A stretch of DNA of 64,000 nucleotides from JBAZLV01 sp964586075 (GTDB lineage Bacteria > Nitrospirota > UBA9217), in contig CAZPGZ010000009.1 of assembly GCA_964586075.1 (NCBI GenBank), positions 1 through 64,000 of the forward strand. Reading direction: 5' to 3'. Under the pieces are notes generated by a model. It made no database searches and was not told the DNA's origin. It saw only the letters and a list, made by a program, of their open reading frames with translations. Both the position numbers and the translations under genes were made by a program. This document shows positions 7,591 to 16,778 of this stretch, in pieces (position 1 is the stretch's first letter; every line of letters begins with the position of its first letter).

Positions 7591-10386
7591 TTAGTCTTGC
7601 GTATCCGTTTCCTGTATCTTAGCAAGCAGTTTTCTGACACCATCATATTCTTCATCGCTCGCCGGTTCAAACCCGGAGTAATTCTGATTTATACTGTCCA
7701 GAATCACCGCGTGCGCCTCTTGTCCCCGATTCAAGGCCAGCAGCGCCTGCTTAATCAGTTCGCTGGTATTTTTGTCCAGATGTTTGGAAATGCAGATATT
7801 TTTTTCCGGAACATCGATAGAGGTCTTCAGGATTATCAGCCCCTGGTCCTCAAACATTTTTGCCGTGGATTCGGACATGCCGCCGGCATCGTATTCTCCG
7901 GCAATAATGGCTTTTGCTATGGCTTCCTGCTGGCCGAGGAAGGCGAATTCCTTCATATCGCTGAGGCTGACGCCCGCTTCAGCAAGCATGGCGCGGGGAA
8001 CCAGATGGGTCAGTGTCGACTTTCTGCTGCCGAACGCAAACCGTTTGCCTTTGAGATCCTCCAGCCGGGCAAGAGGACGGTCAGCATGGGCAACGATGGC
8101 CGCATGGGTATAGGGAACTCCGTTCTGAAGCGCCTTGACGAGAAGAAAAACTCCCGCCTTTTTCTGTGCTTCGATATACAGGGAAGGCGTAAGAAATGCC
8201 AAATCGATTTTATCCTCTTCAAGGTCGGTCAGCATTTGCGCAAAATCCGTGGCAACGGAGAGCTCCACTTTTCTGGCGAGGGTGCGGGAAAGATATTCCG
8301 CGACCGGTGTAAAACGGCGAAGCATCTCGGCAGGGTTGTCGAGAGGAACAACGCCCATCTTCAAGGCGCCGCCTTCGATGTAGCGGCGACCGCGCCGGAC
8401 CGTCATGGTAACGATTTCCCGGTTCAGCAGAGCCGCCTGCTCTCCCAGGGTCTCAACGGAGGCTGCCATGCTTTCCACGCGGCGCGCGCTCTGGCGGGGA
8501 AGATCTTGAATCTTCTTGACGGATTCCTGGATTTTGACCACTGACTGGCGCTGTTCCCAGGTGCCTGCCGCAATGGACCCGGCATGCGCCGTCACGCTTT
8601 CAGCTGCGGCGGCGATCTGCTTTCCGCCGCGCGTCTGCTCGGCCATGGCGCTCCGTACGTGACGCGCGATGTCCCGCATGCTCTCCGCGCTCTGGAGTAT
8701 CATCTCCGTGCCCTTGCTCTGGGCCTGCGTCGCGGTCATGATCTGCGCCGACATCTGCTTTACATTCGCGATGGCTTCACTTACCTGCTTGATTCCCCGC
8801 GCCTGTTCGGTCATTGCCCGCTCAATCATGGTTGTCATTTCGGAGGACTGCGTGGACGTCGCCAGGATTTTGTCCAATGCCGCACCGGCCGCACGGGAGC
8901 GCTGCACACCTTCCTCTACCGCCGCAAGGCTGTCCGCCATTGCCGCCACGGCATCCTTGGCTTCCTTCTGTACCGCGGCAATAAGTTTCGCAATGTCCTG
9001 CGCGGAAACGGCCGTCCGGTCGGCAAGCGCCTTGATCTCTTCGGCCACCACGCTGAACCCTCTGCCGTGTTCGCCCGCCTGTGCCGCAAGAATGGAGGCG
9101 TTCAACGCAAGCAGGTTTGTTTTTTCCGTTACTTCCACGATGACATTCAGTATTTTCCCGATTTCGACTGAACGCTGTCCCAGCTTTGCTACCAGGCCGG
9201 AATAGCGGTTAACGGTGTCCTTGATCGTGTCGATGGCTTTTCCCGTTTCGCGGATGGATTTGACGCCGATTTCCCTTGCTTCGCGGGAAACAAGCTGGGA
9301 CAGTGAGGACGACTCTTTCGCCGCCCCCTCGACTTCTCGGACTGTGGCTTCGATTTCGACTGCCGAGGCGGACGTCTGCTCCGCCGCCGCGGTGAGACTC
9401 TCCACGTGGCCGCCGACCTCCCGGATGGATGCAATCATTTCCGCCACCGACGCGGTCACGTCTTCCACGGACGCAGTAAGCTCGTTCGTGTGGCCCGCGA
9501 CTTCCTGGTTTGAGGCATTCATTTCCAGAATGGCGGATGACGATTCTTCCGCCGAAACGGAAAGGCTCTCCGCAGTCTCCGAGAAGGACTGCAGGGACGC
9601 GGACATCGCCTCAACCGACGAGGAGACATCTGCAATGGCTTCGGCCGCGTCTTCCGCGTTTTTTTTCGCTTCGTCCGCTTCCTGGGCCAGCTCGGGGCTC
9701 ACGGTGCTGATCCGCGCGGAAATATCGCTCATCTCCACGATAAATTGCTCCAGGCGCTCGATAAGGTAATTTATTCCGGTTGCAAGCTCGCCTATTTCGT
9801 CACGGCCGTGTGCCTTCACTCGCCGAGTAAAATCCTTCTGGTCTATCAGTTCTTTTACGGCATTGCGAAGCTCTTTCACCGGTTTCGTGATGGCCCGGGT
9901 TATAAATACCGCCAGAATGCCCGCCAGGACCACAAAGATGAAAAAGTTTTCGACCAATGCGCTAAGAGCATATACTTTGAGCCTGTCCCGCATCTTCTCC
10001 GGGTAAACCGACATGCTGACCTCGCCGAGTTTCGTTGTATCGAAGAGAACCGGCACCGGTCCGACAATAACGGCATTGTTCGGAACGGCCTGCTTGGTGA
10101 CGTACGCGAGACGCCGTCCTTCCTTGTCCCGAACGGTAATTTCCAGAATATCGGGTGTACGCAGAAATTTTTGCGTGACAGAAAGCAGGCCATGAATATC
10201 CGATGCCTGCAGATACGGCACAGCAATATCTGCCATGAGTTTGCAGGAGCGTTCCCCTTCCGCGCGGGTCATGTTCAGAATGACCTGTTTTTCCATGAAG
10301 TACCGGTACACTCCGATCACTGCCATGGCCACTACAAGCCCGGAGAAAATTAAAACAATCAGTCTCTGTCGTAAGCCGATATTCAC
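7591..10386 (-). CDS. Methyl-accepting chemotaxis protein with C-terminal PhnD-like binding domain
   Basis: 931 residues. TM1 lies at about 10-29, an extracytoplasmic sensor region at about 30-138, TM2 at about 142-163 and HAMP at about 165-216. A long MCP signalling domain follows, with its hairpin tip (EVTEKTNLLALNASILAAQAGEHGRGF) near residues 415-445. From residue 672 the protein continues as a complete phosphate/phosphonate-type substrate-binding domain (KMGVVPLDNPAEM, LAFLTPSLYIEA, FAFGSRKSTLTHLVPRAML, GEYDAGGMSEST). By topology that domain is in the cytoplasm and distal to the kinase-control region, not in the usual periplasmic place. The family normally binds phosphonate, phosphite or related anions, but the ligand here is unknown. 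It lies downstream of a conventional MCP gene. Confidence 0.9.
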   Translation of the reverse strand: MNIGLRQRLIVLIFSGLVVAMAVIGVYRYFMEKQVILNMTRAEGERSCKLMADIAVPYLQASDIHGLLSVTQKFLRTPDILEITVRDKEGRRLAYVTKQAVPNNAVIVGPVPVLFDTTKLGEVSMSVYPEKMRDRLKVYALSALVENFFIFVVLAGILAVFITRAITKPVKELRNAVKELIDQKDFTRRVKAHGRDEIGELATGINYLIERLEQFIVEMSDISARISTVSPELAQEADEAKKNAEDAAEAIADVSSSVEAMSASLQSFSETAESLSVSAEESSSAILEMNASNQEVAGHTNELTASVEDVTASVAEMIASIREVGGHVESLTAAAEQTSASAVEIEATVREVEGAAKESSSLSQLVSREAREIGVKSIRETGKAIDTIKDTVNRYSGLVAKLGQRSVEIGKILNVIVEVTEKTNLLALNASILAAQAGEHGRGFSVVAEEIKALADRTAVSAQDIAKLIAAVQKEAKDAVAAMADSLAAVEEGVQRSRAAGAALDKILATSTQSSEMTTMIERAMTEQARGIKQVSEAIANVKQMSAQIMTATQAQSKGTEMILQSAESMRDIARHVRSAMAEQTRGGKQIAAAAESVTAHAGSIAAGTWEQRQSVVKIQESVKKIQDLPRQSARRVESMAASVETLGEQAALLNREIVTMTVRRGRRYIEGGALKMGVVPLDNPAEMLRRFTPVAEYLSRTLARKVELSVATDFAQMLTDLEEDKIDLAFLTPSLYIEAQKKAGVFLLVKALQNGVPYTHAAIVAHADRPLARLEDLKGKRFAFGSRKSTLTHLVPRAMLAEAGVSLSDMKEFAFLGQQEAIAKAIIAGEYDAGGMSESTAKMFEDQGLIILKTSIDVPEKNICISKHLDKNTSELIKQALLALNRGQEAHAVILDSINQNYSGFEPASDEEYDGVRKLLAKIQETDTQD

Positions 10387-10524
10387 AGGGCCTCCCTTGA
10401 ACTACCCTTCTGCGGTCTGGTGCCGGAACGGTAAAAATTCCTCGTCGTAAGAAACACCTTGCAGCCTCATTGCATCCGGCCCGCCTGCGCGCAACCAGGT
10501 CGTCCTGCATCCGCTGTTCTCTGG

Positions 10525-12615
10525 TTAATATTTGAAGCCATCCAACTCGGCTTGAAGCGCGACCACCTTTTCCTTGATCACCTGGACGGCCATTTCCATT
10601 TCAATGGACACATCCATGCTGTCCCGGGTTATACCCTGGATACGGTTGATGGTTTCGTTTATTTGCTGGGTCCCCGTGTTTTGCTCCGCCGTCGTGCGGG
10701 CAATCTGGCCGGCCTGTGCGGTGACGGATTCCACTGCGTCGGCGATCTGCCTGCCGCCCGTGGTCTGCTCCTGCGTTGCTATTTTCACCTGGCGGGTAAC
10801 TTCGCGCATGCGCTCCGCGGCCTGCGCTATCCGTTCGCTTCCTGCGCGCTGTTCCTGCAACGCGCGGGCAATCTGGTCGAGCTGCCCCGCAATCCCCACC
10901 GAGGATTCCGTAATCTGCGATACGCTCTTTGCCTGCTCTGCAGTGGTTTTTTCAATTGCACGGGCGGTCTCCGTTGACTGCCGCGAACTGTCCGCGACCT
11001 GCTGCAGAACTTCGCTGGCCACATTCACTAAGGAAACACCCGTTTCCACGGCCTTGAGCCCCTTGTCCATGGCATGGACGCTTTCGGCGGTTTCCTCCTG
11101 CACCGAGGCGATAAGGCCGGCGATTTCCTGCGTGGATGACGCGGTGCGCTCCGCCAGGTCTTTGATTTCATCAGCAACAACGGCAAACCCCTTGCCGCGG
11201 TCTCCTGCTTGCGCTGCCAGAATGGCGGCGTTCAGGGCCAGCAGGCTTGTCTGGTCGGTCACATCGTCAATGACCTTCAGAATCTGGCCGATTTCCTGCG
11301 AACGCGTTCCGAGACGGTTCAGCACGGAAGCAGTGGCTTCCACGGCCTCCTTGATATGCTGCATGCCTTTGATTGCCTCCGCGGCGGCGACCATGCCTCG
11401 TTCCGAGGCGTCCTGTGACACCTTTGCCGCCAGACGCGCGGAATCCCGCGCACGCTGCTCAATCTCTTTCACCGAAACGCTCATCTGGGTAATGGCCGAT
11501 GATGTCTGTTCGGCGGATGCGGCGACCGCGTCTGTATTTTCCGACACCTGTTTGATGGAGGCGATCATCTGCCCGACGGAGGAGGCCGTCTCTTCAACCG
11601 CTGCGGCAAGTGTTCCGGTGTTCCGTGCGACCTCTTCAATGGATGACGCCATTTCCGACGCGGACGATGAGGCGTTCATGGCCGCGTGGGACATTTCATC
11701 GGCTCCTCCGGCAACTTCCCGGATGGACGCGACCATTTCGTTCACGACCTTTGCAGCCTGATCGGTCGCTTCCTGCTGGGTCTGCGCGCCCTTGCTCATC
11801 TTGCGTGCGGCGCCGCTCACCAAGTTCATAGCATCGTTCAAACCAACGCAGGTCACTCTGATCTTTCTGAGCATCTCTTTGAGGTTCGCCGACATCGTAT
11901 TGATTGCGTTGACCAGGTTGGTCACCTCTGTTTTGCCCTTGACCTCGATGGTGCTCGAAAGGTCCCCGGCCGCCATCTTGCTGGCGCTTTTTGCCATCTC
12001 GACGATGGGCAGCATCCCCCGGTTGGCAAAATAATACATCAAGGCCATGGCAATCACAAAACTGATGAATCCGACAAGCAGCGACCGCAGAAGCATGCTT
12101 TCTGCCGGACGCTTTACCGCATCCTCCTTGATCGCTATCACAAACACTCCGATTTTTTTCCCGTCAGGGCCGTTCAAAGGAATGATTTTTTCATACCGTC
12201 CTCCGGCGTTGTCTGTGTAATATTCCAATTGAGGAGCGTTTGCCGCGAGCGCTTTCTTGTTCGCTGCGTCTCCCGGCACCGTGTTTTCGAGCGTCTGGTC
12301 GCTGGCATACAGCACTCTTCCGTTCGCATCCAACACCCTGGCCCCCGCGAGGTCGTGGTCCTCGGCAATCAGCAGTCGCAACCGCGCTCCCATCTCTTCC
12401 AACTCACTCAACGAAGTGCCGTCCGCCGTCGCCTTCGACACATCTTTTCGAATCTCTTCTGCAAGCGCGGTGGCCCGCGCGATCAGGGCCTCCCGGTACT
12501 TGTTTGTAGCCGCAGTAATATTGACCAGGGTGTTAAACACCAGAACGAGCAGGAGGATTCCCGCCGTCAGCAGCACCGCGCGTGTCTTTAAATTCATGTC
12601 AAGTAATGTTTTCAT
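10525..12615 (-). CDS. Methyl-accepting chemotaxis protein
   Basis: This 696-residue receptor has TM1 (about 13-33) and an extracytoplasmic Cache-like sensor (about 34-175, with GARVLDANGRVLYASD). TM2 (about 180-200) and HAMP follow, then the MCP signalling domain with the tip DVTDQTSLLALNAAILAAQAGDRGKGF. It ends shortly after the hairpin, without the binding domain of its neighbour. It clusters with CheA/CheW in membrane arrays and changes kinase activity on ligand binding. The signalling regions of the two MCPs share the same layout, so one CheA can serve both. No CheR-tethering pentapeptide is visible at the C-terminus. Confidence 0.95.
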   Translation of the reverse strand: MKTLLDMNLKTRAVLLTAGILLLVLVFNTLVNITAATNKYREALIARATALAEEIRKDVSKATADGTSLSELEEMGARLRLLIAEDHDLAGARVLDANGRVLYASDQTLENTVPGDAANKKALAANAPQLEYYTDNAGGRYEKIIPLNGPDGKKIGVFVIAIKEDAVKRPAESMLLRSLLVGFISFVIAMALMYYFANRGMLPIVEMAKSASKMAAGDLSSTIEVKGKTEVTNLVNAINTMSANLKEMLRKIRVTCVGLNDAMNLVSGAARKMSKGAQTQQEATDQAAKVVNEMVASIREVAGGADEMSHAAMNASSSASEMASSIEEVARNTGTLAAAVEETASSVGQMIASIKQVSENTDAVAASAEQTSSAITQMSVSVKEIEQRARDSARLAAKVSQDASERGMVAAAEAIKGMQHIKEAVEATASVLNRLGTRSQEIGQILKVIDDVTDQTSLLALNAAILAAQAGDRGKGFAVVADEIKDLAERTASSTQEIAGLIASVQEETAESVHAMDKGLKAVETGVSLVNVASEVLQQVADSSRQSTETARAIEKTTAEQAKSVSQITESSVGIAGQLDQIARALQEQRAGSERIAQAAERMREVTRQVKIATQEQTTGGRQIADAVESVTAQAGQIARTTAEQNTGTQQINETINRIQGITRDSMDVSIEMEMAVQVIKEKVVALQAELDGFKY

Positions 12616-12742
12616 AGGCTCACCTTTGTTCCCGCGTTCGCTCCTTGTGAATTAAGATTGACTGGCCGCTTTTTCTTCCCTGTGTTGTTTTCCGCTGTAG
12701 TCGTGCAGCCGGTGATATTCAGTGTTCCGGACTTCTCGCAGG

Positions 12743-13402
12743 TCACGCTGCAACCGCCTTTTCAAGGTCCAGAAGAATGTACAATTTTTCGTCTTTTCGG
12801 ACAATCCCGCGCAGGAACGCCGCTCCCTGTTCGACATGTTCTGGCGTTGGTCTGATCTCGTCGGGCATGATTCTCAGCACCCCCGTTACCCGGTCCACGA
12901 CAAGTCCCACGTCTTCCTCAGAGGAGCCCACGACGATGATTCTGGATTTTTCATCCCGCACACCGGGAACAAGGCCGAACCGCACGCAAAGGTCGATCAC
13001 CGGAAGTACCGCGCCTCTGAGTCCAGTCACGCCAAGAATATAGGACGGAGCATTCGGTACCGGTGTCAGAGACCGGGCTTTCAGCACTTCCCGAACGTCT
13101 TTTACCAGCAGCGCGTATGACTCCCCGCCTAACCGAAACGAAAGAAGATCGATCTCTTCCTGTTCCTCTTCTGCCTGGCCGTCGGACGAGACAGGTCTTT
13201 CCACGGGAACTTCTGCAGCCGGTTCCGACATGCCGGGAGCGTCCGCGTTTTTATCGGCTACCGGGCGTGAGGCTGCCTGCTGCTCAGCGGAAAAGACTGT
13301 TTTTTCCTGCGTCTGCAGAGATTCGGCGGCAGGTTCCGGTTCCTTTTTCTTCCGGCTTCGCTTCTGCTCGGCGGCTTTTTTTCTTGCTTTCAATATGTCC
13401 AT
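12743..13402 (-). CDS. cheW: CheW-like coupling protein with charged N-terminal extension
   Basis: 219 residues. The first about 75 residues are a low-complexity, Lys/Glu/Ala-rich, probably disordered tail. The CheW domain fills residues about 78-215 (IDLLSFRLGGESYALLV, GVTGLRGAVLPVIDLCVRFG). The tail is not usual for a plain CheW and could extend its reach or bind another component. The ATG at 13402 has GGAG nine bases upstream. It follows the ExeA-like ATPase and precedes the first MCP gene. Confidence 0.9.
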   Translation of the reverse strand: MDILKARKKAAEQKRSRKKKEPEPAAESLQTQEKTVFSAEQQAASRPVADKNADAPGMSEPAAEVPVERPVSSDGQAEEEQEEIDLLSFRLGGESYALLVKDVREVLKARSLTPVPNAPSYILGVTGLRGAVLPVIDLCVRFGLVPGVRDEKSRIIVVGSSEEDVGLVVDRVTGVLRIMPDEIRPTPEHVEQGAAFLRGIVRKDEKLYILLDLEKAVAA

Positions 13403-13456
13403 GCAGCTCAGCTCCGACGCCGCTGATGTCCCGGCCCGGCGCTCCTCGCTTTTCTT

Positions 13457-14248
13457 TTATTCCATCACAACGCTTTCAATAATCTCAGGTCCGATGCTTT
13501 CTGATCCTCTGCCGAACCCCTCGATGAGGGCGTTCCCGGCAATAATGTTGATCAGACGGGGAATGCCCCCCGAATGTCTGCACAAAAGCGCAAGCGCCTC
13601 TTCGCTGAACAGCGGCTGCTCCCTGCCCGCAACTTTCAGCCGGTGGCGAACGTATGCCGCGGTTTCTTCCTGGTCAAGCGGGCCGAGATGATACTGCATG
13701 CTGATTCTTTGCCGAAGCGCCCGGTACGGACTGCGCTCCAGGCGTTTTCGCAATTCAGTCTGTCCGATCAGTATGAGTGCCGTAAGATTCCGATCGTCAA
13801 GCTGAAAATTTGTCAGCAACCTGAGTTCCTCGAAAGTTGCCTTGCCCGGAATAAGCTGCGATTCGTCAATAATGATTGCAGGCTGCCTGCCTGCTTCGTA
13901 CAGTTCATAGAGCTTCGCATTGATTCCCTCAAGTATGTCATTCCGGTACCGTCCCGCACCCTGTATGCCGAGCCGGAGGGCGACCGTCTGCAGAAGCTGC
14001 AGCGGCGACAGCCGGGGATTCACAATCAGCACGGGCTGGCAGGAGTCATCCAGCGAATCGATCAGGGCGCGGGAAAGCGTGGTTTTGCCCGATCCGATCT
14101 CTCCGGTGAGCAGCACAATGTCCTGCTCTTCAACCGCATGCTGCAGCCGCGCCAGCGCCTCTGCATGTTTTTTGGTTTGGTACAGAAAACGCGGATCCGG
14201 CGTTTTGTTAAATGGTTTTTCAGTCAACCCGTAAAACTCTTTATACAT
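13457..14248 (-). CDS. ExeA/GspA-like AAA ATPase
   Basis: 263 residues from the ATG at 14248, where MYKEFYGLTEKPFNKTPDP is the family's usual start. Walker A is GEIGSGKT, Walker B AIIIDESQ, and an arginine-rich sensor II region follows in HSGGIPRLIN. ExeA relatives help secretion or pilus machines pass the peptidoglycan. This copy lacks the transmembrane and peptidoglycan-binding C-terminus of full ExeA, so it is a cytoplasmic ATPase. It lies between cheA and a cheW gene on the same strand, which suggests a role in the chemosensory output or array. Its target is unknown. Confidence 0.8.
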   Translation of the reverse strand: MYKEFYGLTEKPFNKTPDPRFLYQTKKHAEALARLQHAVEEQDIVLLTGEIGSGKTTLSRALIDSLDDSCQPVLIVNPRLSPLQLLQTVALRLGIQGAGRYRNDILEGINAKLYELYEAGRQPAIIIDESQLIPGKATFEELRLLTNFQLDDRNLTALILIGQTELRKRLERSPYRALRQRISMQYHLGPLDQEETAAYVRHRLKVAGREQPLFSEEALALLCRHSGGIPRLINIIAGNALIEGFGRGSESIGPEIIESVVME

Positions 14249-14316
14249 AAGAACCCCGGTAAACGGCATCCTGCGACCAACTGCCGCAATGCACAGACGG
14301 CAGGCTATTTTACTTG

Positions 14317-16326
14317 TTACCGCTCCTGCCCTGCTGTTGCCGTTTTTCTCAGCGAGCCTTCTATCAGTGATTCCACATCGAGAACGAGCACCATGCCCCG
14401 CTGGTCTCCCAGCTCTGTGGCCCCCGCGATCCCCTGCATTTCTGCAAACCGCTTTCCGAGAGCCTTGATTACGATTTCATGCTGGTCCCGAAGGCCGTCA
14501 ACGATAATACCGAGACGCCGCTCCGCCAGCCCCACCAGAATCACATAGAATGTGCTGCGCTCCCGGTCCTCAGGCAGATTGAACGTACGGGCGAGCCGCA
14601 GGAGCGGCACGGTGTTTTCCCTGACAGCCATGACTTCCTGCCCTTCCACGGTTTCGATCTGGGACATCGCCACCTGCAGTATTTCGACCACGGACGTGAG
14701 GGGAACGGCAAATATCTGGCCCCCCGATTCAACGATAAGCGCTTTGATGATGGCAAGCGTTATCGGGAGGAACAGGGTGAAAATCGTCCCATTTTCCAAC
14801 TCACTGTAGATGTCCACGATCCCTGAAAGTTTTGCAACATTCCGTTTTACCACATCCATGCCCACGCCGCGCCCCGATATTTCCGTTACTGTTTCGCGGG
14901 TGGTGAAACCGGGAAGGAAAATCAAGTCCAGAATTTCCTTGTAGTTCCGCTCGGGAACAAGGCCATGGTCCGGCTTCAGCATCCCCTTTTCAACGGCAGT
15001 GCGCAGCATCCGTTCCGGATCCATCCCCGCTCCGTCGTCCTCGACCGTGATGACAACCTGGTTGCCCCGGGGAAACGCCGTCAGTTTTACAACTCCCTGT
15101 TCCGGCTTTCCGCGCTTCTTCCGCACATCCGGAGGTTCGATACCGTGGTCAATGGCGTTTCTGATGAGGTGCATAAGCGGGTCCGCAAGGTCTTCAATCA
15201 TGAGTTTGTCGAGCTGCGTTTCCTCGCCGAAAAACTGGAGGTCGATTTCCTTGCCGGCATCTCGCGCGTATTTCCTGACCACCTGCGAAAAACGCGTAAA
15301 GATCTGGCCGATAGGGACCATCCGGGCCTCAAGGATCCCGGACTGAAGGTCATTCAGCTTCCGTATCAGACTGCGCTCCGCTTTCTGAAGATCCACGGAG
15401 TGGCTGATGAACCCTTCCCTGGTACGAAGTTCCCTGGCAATCCTGCCCATAATGTTCTTGATTTGATGCAGTTCTCCCACGATGTTCATAAGATTGTCGA
15501 GCTTGTAAATATCCACCCGCACTGTATTGCTGATGGATTTCAGGACGGCAGTGTCCGACTTTTGTTCGTTCATCTTTTGTCCGTCCCGATAGGCAATCTG
15601 CTGGACCGTTACATTCGACAGCGGAAGTGCCGCTGCGAGCGATTCACGGTCTTCTGTCGCGGCAAGAACAATGGTGAAGCCGATTCCGGCCCCTCCTTCC
15701 CCGCCAGCCGTCGGCAGAGTGCAGATGGTTTCCCCATGTTTTTTCAACGTTCCAGCAAGCTGCTTTATTCCCGCTTCAAAATCATTGAGTTGGAACGCCG
15801 CTTTGATTTCAAACAAATTTTTACGTTCCCGAACGCACTCCTTCAACCGGTGTTCTTCATACTCGGTCAGAACCTGGAATATCCCCTCGTCCAGGCTGAT
15901 TCTCTCCTGCAGCGGCCGGTCTGCCTCCGGGAAAACTTTCGCCGCAAGGGCGTCATCAATGCGATCGAGGGCCCTTGCAATATCCTCGAACTCCTTCCCC
16001 GCACCTGCCTGGTGAACCAGCCGCCTCAGCAGAGAGAGCATATCCGAAAGAGTGTCGAATGTTTCCCGGTTCAGTCTTGTCTTGCCCAGACGAAGCTCAT
16101 CCAGAAAAAACTCCAGTTTATGGGAAAGCGTTGAGGGTTCTTTCAGCTCGAACATTCCCGCGAGCCCTTTAAAGGAATGGACGGAACGGAACAGCGCATT
16201 GACAAGATCGGGATCGGTTCTGCCCGCGTCCATGGCAGTCTCGATTGAAAGCAATGTCTGGTTTGCTGACGCCAGAATATCTTCCGCTTCGGCGAAAAAA
16301 ACTTCCAGGTTTTTGTCTGGTTTCAA
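14317..16326 (-). CDS. cheA: Chemotaxis histidine kinase CheA
   Basis: 669 residues. The P1 Hpt domain carries the phosphorylated His50 in SVHSFKG. A P2-like region follows (about 140-230), then the P3 dimerisation helices (DIYKLDNLMNIVGELHQIKNIM). The P4 ATPase shows HLIRNAIDHGIEPP, DDGAGMD and GRGVGMDVVKRNV. The P5 CheW-like end is LALIKALIV-type through VDGLRDQHEIVIK. It autophosphorylates under receptor control and passes phosphate to the two CheY proteins and CheB. There is no C-terminal receiver, so it is not a hybrid of FrzE type. It starts the core signalling genes just after cheY. Confidence 0.95.
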   Translation of the reverse strand: MKPDKNLEVFFAEAEDILASANQTLLSIETAMDAGRTDPDLVNALFRSVHSFKGLAGMFELKEPSTLSHKLEFFLDELRLGKTRLNRETFDTLSDMLSLLRRLVHQAGAGKEFEDIARALDRIDDALAAKVFPEADRPLQERISLDEGIFQVLTEYEEHRLKECVRERKNLFEIKAAFQLNDFEAGIKQLAGTLKKHGETICTLPTAGGEGGAGIGFTIVLAATEDRESLAAALPLSNVTVQQIAYRDGQKMNEQKSDTAVLKSISNTVRVDIYKLDNLMNIVGELHQIKNIMGRIARELRTREGFISHSVDLQKAERSLIRKLNDLQSGILEARMVPIGQIFTRFSQVVRKYARDAGKEIDLQFFGEETQLDKLMIEDLADPLMHLIRNAIDHGIEPPDVRKKRGKPEQGVVKLTAFPRGNQVVITVEDDGAGMDPERMLRTAVEKGMLKPDHGLVPERNYKEILDLIFLPGFTTRETVTEISGRGVGMDVVKRNVAKLSGIVDIYSELENGTIFTLFLPITLAIIKALIVESGGQIFAVPLTSVVEILQVAMSQIETVEGQEVMAVRENTVPLLRLARTFNLPEDRERSTFYVILVGLAERRLGIIVDGLRDQHEIVIKALGKRFAEMQGIAGATELGDQRGMVLVLDVESLIEGSLRKTATAGQER

Positions 16327-16397
16327 GGGATCACCCCTTTACGAGTGCGGGATACAGGAAGATCCGATCTGCGTGTACATCCTGGGCGCAACGCGCC

Positions 16398-16778
16398 TCA
16401 CGCGTGCGTCTCTTTCAGGACGGCCGTCACCATGTGTCTGAGCTCTTCCTTGGTAAATGGTTTTACCACGTAACCGGCGGCCCCGAGAGCCAGGCCCCGT
16501 TTTTTGTCTTCCACGCTTTTTTCAGTGCTTACGATGATAAGAGGGATGTCACGATAGGTCGGATTGGATTTTACATACCCGATCAGCTCCAGACCGTTGA
16601 TGTCGGGCATGTTGATATCGGTGATGATAAGATCGAAGCGGCGCGAAGGGAGGGCTTTCAGGGCCTCGAAGCCGCTTCCGGCCTCCACAAAGAAATAATT
16701 GCCCGCTTCTTCAAGCGATACCCGCATCATGGACCGAATAGATTTTGAATCTTCCACAAGCAGGACGTTTTTCATCAC
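16398..16778 (-). CDS. cheY: CheY-like single-domain response regulator (upstream copy)
   Basis: This 126-residue receiver has Asp54 in ITDINMPDING, the acidic pair at residues 9-10 and Lys in VKPF. No output domain is present. It overlaps the stop of the DUF4388/GAF gene by 4 bases (ATGA), so the two are translated together and may act together. It resembles the CheY at 1537-1917 in length and layout. Confidence 0.9.
   Translation of the reverse strand: MMKNVLLVEDSKSIRSMMRVSLEEAGNYFFVEAGSGFEALKALPSRRFDLIITDINMPDINGLELIGYVKSNPTYRDIPLIIVSTEKSVEDKKRGLALGAAGYVVKPFTKEELRHMVTAVLKETHA

Noticed and set aside
10574..11761. A 395-codon + strand frame opposite the MCP gene
   Set aside because: Its Ser/Ala/Thr-rich translation is the usual shadow of an Ala/Glu-rich coiled-coil receptor.
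14965..16134. A 389-codon + strand frame opposite cheA
   Set aside because: cheA is fully conserved on the other strand; the frame has no recognisable motif.
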